Source: Actinomycetota bacterium (GTDB taxonomy: Bacteria > Actinomycetota > Thermoleophilia > Gaiellales > Gaiellaceae). From it: a stretch of DNA of 7,046 nt. Positions 1 through 4,954 of this stretch are shown piece by piece. Under the pieces are notes generated by a model that was not told the DNA's origin, searched no databases, and saw nothing but the letters and a program-made list of their open reading frames with translations. Made by a program: the position numbers and the translations under genes. Each line of letters opens with the position of its first letter. The first letter of the stretch is position 1. The DNA is taken from contig JACCRW010000020.1 of assembly GCA_013813345.1 (NCBI GenBank), positions 1 to 7,046 on the forward strand. Reading direction: 5' to 3'.

Positions 1-85
1 AGGTCGCGATCTCGTGGCCTGCCTGCTCGAGCCGCTTCGTCATCCCGGAGCCCATCCGGCCCAGGCCGACCATTCCGATCTTCAT
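1..85 (-). CDS. gnd: 6-phosphogluconate dehydrogenase (decarboxylating), N-terminal fragment
   Basis: Only the first 28 codons are present; the gene continues beyond the left edge. The peptide begins MKIGMVGLGRMGSGM, a Rossmann nucleotide-binding start with the GxGxxG-type glycines at residues 8, 10 and 13. This is the typical opening of GntZ/YqeC-type 6-phosphogluconate dehydrogenases, which oxidatively decarboxylate 6-phosphogluconate to ribulose-5-phosphate with NAD(P)+. The ATG (83-85) overlaps the pgi stop codon as ATGA, and a strong Shine-Dalgarno GAGGAGG (plus-strand 90-96) lies 4 nt upstream inside the end of pgi, which fixes the start. Position at the end of a pentose-phosphate operon supports gnd. 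The related 3-hydroxyisobutyrate dehydrogenase family opens in a similar way, so the call leans partly on context. The catalytic residues lie outside the window. Confidence 0.85.
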   Translation of the reverse strand, partial: MKIGMVGLGRMGSGMTKRLEQAGHEIAT

Positions 86-1428
86 TCGACCTCCTCGAGT
101 CGTAGACGGATCACGCGCCGGTCGTTCTCTTCGAGTGCGGCGAGGTCGCCGGCCGCCTGCGAGCGGATCAGACGGCCGAAGCCGAAGTCCTTGTTCGGGA
201 TCGCCAGCTCCTCGCCGGTCTCGTCGACGACCTGGACGAACAGGCCGGTGTTCGGCCCGCCCTTGTGGAGCTGCCCGGTCGAATGGAGATAGCGCGGCCC
301 GAGTCCGGAGGTGACGACACAGCCGGTCGCGTGGGCGCGCTCGAGGAGCGGCGAGAGCTCGTTCTCTCGGGCAGGGTCGATGAACGCCTGGATGCAGACG
401 TAATCGCCGTCCTCCGCCTGCGCGAGCAGCTCGTCGAGCTCGCCGCGCGGTCCGACGTCCGCGTCTCCCGCTGCGAGAACCTCGTTCGTCTTGTCCTTCG
501 CCGCCTGCACGTTCGGCTGATCGAAGGGATGGATCTCGAGCACGTGGCCGGCGACCGCGGTCGCGAACTCCCACCGGTAGAACTCGGCTCCGAGGTCGTA
601 CGAGTCGTCGAGCAGAAGCTCGCCGCACTGGCGATCGCGCCCTTCGAGGGACTCGCCCGGCGCCGGGACGAGGCCCTTGCCCTGCTTCCCGGTCGATTCG
701 GCGAGGAGCTGCTCGGCCCAGAGCCCGAACCCGGTCGAGCTTGCGTCGAGGCAGACCTTGTCGCGGCCCTCGCGCCAGCCCTCGCCAAGCCGCAAGCCGA
801 GCTCGAAGCCGGGATTGAAGTCCTCGCCGCGGCAGGCATCCATCATCACGGCAGCGCGGTCGAGGAAGCGATCCAGCTCGACGCCGAGCAGAGCGGCCGG
901 AACCAGCCCGAACATCGACAGGGCCGAGTAGCGACCGCCGATCTCGGGCTCGCCCGCGAAGACGGCTCGGAAGCCGCGCTCGGTCGCGATGCGCTCGAGC
1001 TCGGAGCCTGGGTCGGTGATCGCAGCGAACTGCGCCCCGCGGCCGCCCGTCTGCTCCCAGAAGTACTCGAGGTGCGAACGGGTCTCGAGCGTCGAGCCGG
1101 ACTTGGACGAGACGAGAAACAGCGTCCGTTCGAGGTCGAGGCTCTGCGCCAGACGACGGATCGCCAGGGGATGCGTCGTATCGAGGACGTGGAACGACTC
1201 GACCTCGAAGGCGCGGCGCAACACCTCGGGAGCCAGGCTCGAGCCGCCCATTCCGACGAGTACGGTGGCGTCGAACTGCTCTCTCGCACCGTCGGCGAAC
1301 GCGTTCAGCTCCTCGACATGGGGTCGAATGCGTTCGACGACGTCGAGCCAGCCGAGCCAGCGATCCTCGTCGCCGCCGGTCCAGACGGAGGCGTCGTATG
1401 CCCAGATGCGCTCGACGAGCGACTTCAC
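82..1428 (-). CDS. pgi: Glucose-6-phosphate isomerase (short form, as in Tal-Pgi fusions)
   Basis: This cytoplasmic enzyme (448 aa) interconverts glucose-6-phosphate and fructose-6-phosphate, returning pentose-phosphate products to glucose-6-phosphate. It has two SIS-type sugar-phosphate domains. Visible motifs are GMGGSS at 59-64, the phosphate-binding SSKSGST at 107-113, GGRYSALS at 164-171, QLLAESTGKQGKG at 240-252 (E244 aligns with the catalytic-base glutamate region), HPFDQPNV at 300-307 followed by K311, and HSTGQLHKGGP at 382-392. At 448 aa it is shorter than the roughly 550-aa E. coli type and resembles the C-terminal half of bifunctional transaldolase/Pgi proteins. The start is GTG (1426-1428), overlapping the tal stop as GTGA, with a GGAG about 11 nt upstream inside tal. 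It overlaps gnd by 4 bp downstream. The isomerase family is clear; strict glucose-6-phosphate specificity is inferred from motifs and context. Confidence 0.93.
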   Translation of the reverse strand: MKSLVERIWAYDASVWTGGDEDRWLGWLDVVERIRPHVEELNAFADGAREQFDATVLVGMGGSSLAPEVLRRAFEVESFHVLDTTHPLAIRRLAQSLDLERTLFLVSSKSGSTLETRSHLEYFWEQTGGRGAQFAAITDPGSELERIATERGFRAVFAGEPEIGGRYSALSMFGLVPAALLGVELDRFLDRAAVMMDACRGEDFNPGFELGLRLGEGWREGRDKVCLDASSTGFGLWAEQLLAESTGKQGKGLVPAPGESLEGRDRQCGELLLDDSYDLGAEFYRWEFATAVAGHVLEIHPFDQPNVQAAKDKTNEVLAAGDADVGPRGELDELLAQAEDGDYVCIQAFIDPARENELSPLLERAHATGCVVTSGLGPRYLHSTGQLHKGGPNTGLFVQVVDETGEELAIPNKDFGFGRLIRSQAAGDLAALEENDRRVIRLRLEEVE

Positions 1429-2531
1429 GCTGCGGCAAGCTCCGACCGCTTCGCGCGGATCCCCTCGAGCAGCTCCTCGAACGAGTCGGCGAACTTCTGG
1501 ACGCCTTCGCGCTCGAGCGTGTCGGTCACGTCGTCGTAGTCGATCCCGGCCTCGCGGAGCGAGACGAGGAGCTGCTCGGCCTCCTCCACGTCACTCGTGA
1601 GCGAGTCGGGCTTGACCTCGCCGTGGTGTTGGAAGGCGACGATCGTCTCAGCGGGCATCGTGTTGACGGTCTCCGGGCCGATCAGCTCCTCGACGTAGAG
1701 AACGTCGCGGTAGGCAGGGTTCTTCGTCGAGGTCGACGCCCAGAGGCAGCGCTGCTTCGTCGCGCCCTTCGCCGCGAGCGCCTCCCAGCGCGGCCCGGAG
1801 AATGCCTCGAGATAGTGCCGATAGGCGAGCTTCGCGTTCGCGATCGCGAGCTTGCCCTGAAGAGCCGAGTTGCCAGCCGCCTCGAGCCGCTTGTCTGCCT
1901 CGGTATCGACCCGCGAGACGAAGAAGCTTGCGACCGACGCGACCGGCTTCGGGTGGCCGCCGTCCTCGACCAGCCGCTCGAGCCCGCGCAGATACGCCTC
2001 GACGACCGCCTTGTAGCGCTCGAGCGAGAAGATCAGCGTCACGTTGATCGACTTGCCGCGCGCGATCGAGTCCTCGATCGCGCCGAGGCCCGGCTCGGTC
2101 GCCGGGATCTTGACGAACAGGTTCGGCCGGTCGACGTCCTCGTGGAGGCGCATCGCCTGCTCGAAGGTGCGCTCGCGGTCGTAGGCGAGCGTCGGATCGA
2201 CCTCGAGCGAGACGTAGCCGTCCTGGCCCCCACCGCCGTCCCAGACCGGGCGCAGGAGGTCGCAGGCATCCTTGATGTCCTCAATCGCAAGCCGGAGGAA
2301 GATCTCGGTCGGGTCGTCCTCGCTCTTCGCGACCTCGCGCAACTGCTCGTCGTACCAGTCGCCGGTCGCCATCGCCTTCTGGAAGATCGAGGGGTTCGAG
2401 GTGACGCCGACGACGGCGTCCTCCTCCATCAGGCGCGCAAGCTCGCCCGTCTCCAGCATCTCCCGCGAGAGCGAGTCGATCCAGACGCTGACGCCCTGCT
2501 CGCTCAGCTCGTGCAGTCGTGACTTCGCCAT
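1425..2531 (-). CDS. tal: Transaldolase (actinobacterial-type)
   Basis: Transaldolase (368 aa) transfers a dihydroxyacetone unit between sedoheptulose-7-phosphate and glyceraldehyde-3-phosphate, giving erythrose-4-phosphate and fructose-6-phosphate in the non-oxidative pentose phosphate pathway. Family motifs in order: GVTSNPSIF at 42-50, SLEVDP at 108-113, NLFVKIPAT at 137-145 with K141 as the predicted Schiff-base lysine, INVTLIFS at 162-169, ASFFVSRVDTEADKRL at 201-216, LWASTSTKNPAYRDVLYV at 263-280, and NTMP at 290-293. Length and motif spacing match the actinobacterial/cyanobacterial class rather than the shorter E. coli TalB class. The ATG at 2529-2531 is preceded by AGAGGAG (plus-strand 2543-2549), with a rather long 11-nt spacer. 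It overlaps pgi by 4 bp in the next frame, so it is likely co-translated with it. No key motif is missing. Confidence 0.96.
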   Translation of the reverse strand: MAKSRLHELSEQGVSVWIDSLSREMLETGELARLMEEDAVVGVTSNPSIFQKAMATGDWYDEQLREVAKSEDDPTEIFLRLAIEDIKDACDLLRPVWDGGGGQDGYVSLEVDPTLAYDRERTFEQAMRLHEDVDRPNLFVKIPATEPGLGAIEDSIARGKSINVTLIFSLERYKAVVEAYLRGLERLVEDGGHPKPVASVASFFVSRVDTEADKRLEAAGNSALQGKLAIANAKLAYRHYLEAFSGPRWEALAAKGATKQRCLWASTSTKNPAYRDVLYVEELIGPETVNTMPAETIVAFQHHGEVKPDSLTSDVEEAEQLLVSLREAGIDYDDVTDTLEREGVQKFADSFEELLEGIRAKRSELAAA

Positions 2532-2538
2532 CTGCTTT

Positions 2539-2616
2539 TCAACTCCTCTTTGTAAAGAAACTATGATCCTTGTCTGCTGCCGTCTCTGCGACCGTGTCTG
2601 CGACCGGCGCAGTCAC
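2539..2616 (-). CDS. Candidate 25-aa micro-ORF between rpiB and tal
   Basis: This possible small gene has 25 codons plus stop. Its GTG start (2614-2616) overlaps the rpiB TGA as GTGA, the same junction used at tal/pgi. A GAGGGGG stretch lies 6 nt upstream of the GTG, within the rpiB end, and could serve as Shine-Dalgarno. The peptide begins with T-A-P, then carries three tetrapeptide units VADT, VAET, AAD(K), and ends DHSFFTKRS. Its TGA (2539-2541) lies 7 nt before the tal ATG, and the tal Shine-Dalgarno sits within its last codons, so it could couple rpiB to tal translation. The second half uses codons unlike the neighbours (CAT, AGT, TTT, ACA, AGG), which argues equally for a promoter or leader segment. 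I recognise no homologue and assign no function. Confidence 0.3.
   Translation of the reverse strand: MTAPVADTVAETAADKDHSFFTKRS
2543..2549 (-). promoter_or_regulatory. Shine-Dalgarno of tal
   Basis: On the minus strand this reads AGAGGAG, 11 nt ahead of the tal ATG. It lies in a locally AT-richer patch (about 2532-2570) that stands out from the surrounding GC-rich DNA and might also include an internal promoter. I see no convincing -35/-10 pair there. Confidence 0.55.
2571..2606 (-). repeat. Three tandem imperfect 12-bp repeats in the rpiB-tal gap
   Basis: Read on the minus strand, the three units are CGGTCGCAGACA, CGGTCGCAGAGA and CGGCAGCAGACA. The first two differ at one position; the third differs from the first at two. 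The 12-bp period keeps reading frame, and in the micro-ORF frame the units give VADT/VAET/AAD-type tetrapeptides. It could be a short coding repeat or a chance tandem duplication. An iterated operator is less likely because 12 bp is off the helical period of about 10.5 bp. Confidence 0.6.
2595..2615 (-). other. Small hairpin at the rpiB stop codon
   Basis: The minus strand carries CTGCG-CCGGT-CGCAG, a perfect 5-bp stem with a 5-nt loop, extendable by two outer pairs across one mismatch. The extended stem includes the rpiB TGA. There is no T-tract after it, so it is not a canonical intrinsic terminator. It might affect mRNA stability or partial termination between rpiB and tal, or be incidental in GC-rich sequence. 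Confidence 0.3.
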
Positions 2617-3068
2617 GATCCACCCCCTCGCTCGAGGGCGGCGACTTTCTTGAGCCGCGCCACGTAGCGTTCGCCGCCGTCGAAGCGCGCTTGTAGAAAC
2701 GCTCGGACGAGCTCGGCGGCGAGCTCGCCGCCGACGATCTCCGAGCCCAGGCAGAGCACGTTCATGTCGTCGTGCTCGACCCCCTGGTGCGCCGAGTAGG
2801 CGTCGTGGCAGACCGCCGCCCGGATTCCCGCGAGCTTGCAGGCGGCGACCGAGGCGCCGACGCCCGAGCCGCAGACGAGGATCCCGCGTCCGGCCCGCTC
2901 CTCCAGGATCGCCTCGCCGAGCTCGCGCGCCTTGTCGGGATAATCGATCCGCCGGGTGTCGGTGTCCGTGCCGAGGTCGACTATCTCGTGCCTGCCCTCG
3001 GCGAGCGCCGCGAGCACGCGCTCGCGCAGCTTGACGCCGCGATGGTCGAATGCGACCGCGACCTTCAT
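2613..3068 (-). CDS. rpiB: Ribose-5-phosphate isomerase B (RpiB/LacAB family)
   Basis: The 151-aa protein, close to the usual 145-160 aa, interconverts ribulose-5-phosphate and ribose-5-phosphate in the cytoplasm. It opens MKVAVAFDHRGVKLRE, giving the family D8-H9 pair. Further motifs are DLGTDT at 31-36, DYPD at 42-45, GILVCGSGVGAS at 62-73 with C66 as the predicted catalytic base, and CHDAYSAHQGVEHDDMN at 87-103, which holds the phosphate/ring-opening histidines H88, H94 and H99. A cysteine at position 66 fits the E. coli RpiB-type active site. The start ATG (3066-3068) has no strong Shine-Dalgarno; a TAACGT box 8 nt upstream suggests a leaderless transcript. It is the first gene of the minus-strand operon and is divergent from tkt. 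The LacAB/RpiB family also includes allose- and galactose-6-phosphate isomerases, but the neighbours favour ribose-5-phosphate. Confidence 0.93.
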   Translation of the reverse strand: MKVAVAFDHRGVKLRERVLAALAEGRHEIVDLGTDTDTRRIDYPDKARELGEAILEERAGRGILVCGSGVGASVAACKLAGIRAAVCHDAYSAHQGVEHDDMNVLCLGSEIVGGELAAELVRAFLQARFDGGERYVARLKKVAALERGGGS

Positions 3069-3109
3069 CGCTCGCTACGTTACGACAAACGACGAGCGAG
3101 GAGCCGACC
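3069..3109. promoter_or_regulatory. 41-bp divergent promoter region between rpiB and tkt
   Basis: This is the only DNA between two divergent start codons. It contains a 7-bp inverted repeat, TCGCTCG (3068-3074) and CGAGCGA (3093-3099), with an 18-bp spacer. Overlapping TAnnnT boxes lie between the arms: TACGTT on plus (3076-3081), 28 nt before the tkt ATG, and TAACGT on minus (3082-3077), 8 nt before the rpiB ATG. The gap is too short for two separate promoters, so the promoters probably overlap or extend into the genes. The boxes are short and could be chance matches. Confidence 0.4.
3098..3103 (+). promoter_or_regulatory. Shine-Dalgarno of tkt that sets its start
   Basis: GAGGAG sits exactly 6 nt upstream of the ATG at 3110. 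It supports that start over the in-frame ATG at 3050, which would place 20 unrelated residues before the conserved N-terminus and run into rpiB. Confidence 0.75.
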
Positions 3110-4954
3110 ATGGACGAGCGCGAGCTCTGGCGAGAGCTGGGACAGCAGCTGAGAGTCGACGCGGTGCGGGCGAGCGCCAAGGCGGGCTCGGGACATCCGA
3201 CCTCCTCGATGTCGGCTGCCGATCTCGCAGCCGTGCTGCTCGCGAGCCACTTCCGGTACGACTACGAGCAGCCGAAGAGCCCCGCAAACGACCGCCTGAT
3301 CTTCTCGAAGGGGCATGCGTCGCCGCTCGTCTACGGCCTCTTCCGGGCGGCCGGCGCGATCTCCGAGGAGGAGTTCATGACCTACCGGCAGCTCGGGTCG
3401 CGGCTGGAAGGTCACCCGACGCCCATGCTCCCGTGGGTGGACGTCGCGACGGGCTCGCTCGGTCAGGGCCTCCCGATCGGCGTCGGCCTCGCGCTCGCCG
3501 GCAAGAAGCTCGACCGGCTGCCGTTCCGCACCTGGGTGATCTGCGGCGACAGCGAGCTGGCCGAAGGCTCGATGTGGGAAGCGCTCGACGCCGCGTCGTT
3601 CGAGCAGCTCGACAACCTGACGGCGATCGTCGACGTCAACCGGCTCGGCCAACGGGGCGAGACGCGTCACGGCTGGGACGTCGACACGTACGCGGAGCGG
3701 TTCCGTGCGTTCGGCTGGCACGCGATCACGATCGATGGCCACGACGTCGACGCAATCCATCGCGCTTACGAGGAGGCGGAGCAGACCTCGGGGCAGCCGA
3801 CAGCCGTGATCGCACGCACGCTCAAGGGCAAGGGCTACTCGAAGATCGAGGATCAGCCCGGCTGGCACGGGAAGGCGATGTCCGAGGAGGACGCGCAGGA
3901 GGCGCTGCAAGAGCTCGGCGGCGTCCGCAACATCGTCGTCGAGGTGCCCAAGCCATCCATCGGCGCCGCGCACAGCTTCGAGCGGGGCGGCGCGGAGTGG
4001 CCGCGTTACGAGCTCGGGTCGAAGGTCGCGACGCGAAAAGCCTACGGCGAGGCGCTCGCGGGCCTCGGGGGCGAGGATCCGCGCGTCGTTGCGCTGGACG
4101 GCGAGGTCGACAACTCCACGTACTCGGAGTTCTTCGGCAAGGCGTTTCCGGAGCGCTACTTCGAGATGTACATCGCCGAGCAGCAGATGATCGGAGCGGC
4201 GGTCGGGATGCAGATCATCGGCTGGAAGCCCTTTGCGGCCACGTTCGCGGCGTTCCTCTCGCGGGCCTACGACTTCGTGCGCATGGCCGCGATCTCGCAG
4301 GCGACGATCAAGCTCTGCGGCTCCCACGCCGGCGTCTCGATCGGCGAGGACGGCCCCTCCCAGATGGCGCTCGAGGACATCGCATCCCTCCGAGCGATCA
4401 ACACCTCGACGGTGCTGTACCCCTGCGACGGCAACCAGACCGCCGCGCTCGTTCGCGCCATGGCCGACCTCGACGGGATCTCGTACCTGCGGACGACCCG
4501 CGCAGACACCGAGGTGCTCTACGCAGCCGACGAGGACTTTCCGATCGGCGGCTCGCGGACGCTGCGCGAAGGCGATGACGTCACCCTGATCGGCGCCGGG
4601 ATCACGCTCCACGAAGCGCTGAAGGCGGCGGAGACGCTGGCCGGCGACGGGATCGAGGCGCGCGTGATCGATCTCTATTCGGTCAAGCCCGTCGACGCCG
4701 AGACGCTGCGTGCGATCTCGTCCCCGATCGTCACCGTTGAGGATCACCGGCCCGAAGGAGGGCTCGGCGACGCCGTGCTCGACGCGCTTGCCGACCGCGA
4801 GGAGCGGCCACGCGTCATCAAGCTCGCCGTCCGGGAGCTACCGCACTCGGGCAAGCCGGCGGAGCTGCTCGACGCGGCCGGGATCGACGCCGCTCACATC
4901 GCGGAGGCCGCGCGCGGGCTCGTCCGCGAACGGGATCAGGTTACGGTCTCGTAG
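3110..4954 (+). CDS. tkt: Transketolase, full-length, vertebrate-TKT-like
   Basis: This thiamine-diphosphate enzyme (614 aa) moves two-carbon ketol units between pentose, tetrose, hexose and heptose phosphates. The N-terminal cofactor domain shows SGHPTSSMSAADL at 27-39 (H29), KGHASP at 67-72 (H69), EGHPTP at 100-105, DVATGSLGQGLP at 111-122, the cofactor/Mg motif GDSELAEG at 146-153 with downstream DVN at 175-177, and WHGK at 252-255. The pyrimidine domain shows ATRKAYGEAL at 307-316, YIAEQQM at 354-360 with E357 as the conserved cofactor-activating glutamate, and CGSHAGVSIGEDGPSQMALED at 403-423. The C-terminal domain includes VTVEDHRPEGGLG at 541-553 and SGKPAELL at 580-587. Length and motifs match the roughly 620-aa vertebrate-like class, not the roughly 660-aa E. 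coli class. The motif GDS replaces the usual GDG. The start is ATG 3110. The 3' end overlaps the convergent kinase gene by 19 bp. Confidence 0.96.
   Translation: MDERELWRELGQQLRVDAVRASAKAGSGHPTSSMSAADLAAVLLASHFRYDYEQPKSPANDRLIFSKGHASPLVYGLFRAAGAISEEEFMTYRQLGSRLEGHPTPMLPWVDVATGSLGQGLPIGVGLALAGKKLDRLPFRTWVICGDSELAEGSMWEALDAASFEQLDNLTAIVDVNRLGQRGETRHGWDVDTYAERFRAFGWHAITIDGHDVDAIHRAYEEAEQTSGQPTAVIARTLKGKGYSKIEDQPGWHGKAMSEEDAQEALQELGGVRNIVVEVPKPSIGAAHSFERGGAEWPRYELGSKVATRKAYGEALAGLGGEDPRVVALDGEVDNSTYSEFFGKAFPERYFEMYIAEQQMIGAAVGMQIIGWKPFAATFAAFLSRAYDFVRMAAISQATIKLCGSHAGVSIGEDGPSQMALEDIASLRAINTSTVLYPCDGNQTAALVRAMADLDGISYLRTTRADTEVLYAADEDFPIGGSRTLREGDDVTLIGAGITLHEALKAAETLAGDGIEARVIDLYSVKPVDAETLRAISSPIVTVEDHRPEGGLGDAVLDALADREERPRVIKLAVRELPHSGKPAELLDAAGIDAAHIAEAARGLVRERDQVTVS
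4936..4954. other. Tail-to-tail coding overlap of tkt and the FGGY kinase gene
   Basis: The tkt stop TAG (4952-4954) lies inside the kinase gene, and the kinase stop TGA (plus-strand 4936-4938) lies inside tkt. There is no intergenic DNA for a terminator, and I see no stem followed by a T-tract at this junction. Transcripts from both sides must overlap at least here. Confidence 0.9.

Noticed and set aside
265..2522. Long plus-strand open frames (265-1539 and 1398-2522) opposite pgi and tal
   Set aside because: They are antisense to genes with clear motifs, have Arg/Leu/Glu-rich low-information translations and no recognisable domain. High-GC codon bias opens such frames.
3050..3109. Upstream ATG at 3050 as the tkt start
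   Set aside because: It would overlap rpiB and add 20 non-conserved residues. The ATG at 3110 has an ideal Shine-Dalgarno and begins the conserved sequence.
2539..3180. 213-codon minus-strand frame across rpiB
   Set aside because: Most of it is a shadow of rpiB in another frame. Only its last 25 codons, beyond the rpiB stop, were kept as a micro-ORF candidate.
3080..4747. 555-codon minus-strand open frame opposite tkt, and the overlapping plus frame 2956-4578
   Set aside because: Both cover the well-supported tkt gene in wrong frames, with arginine- or valine/leucine-rich composition and no motifs.
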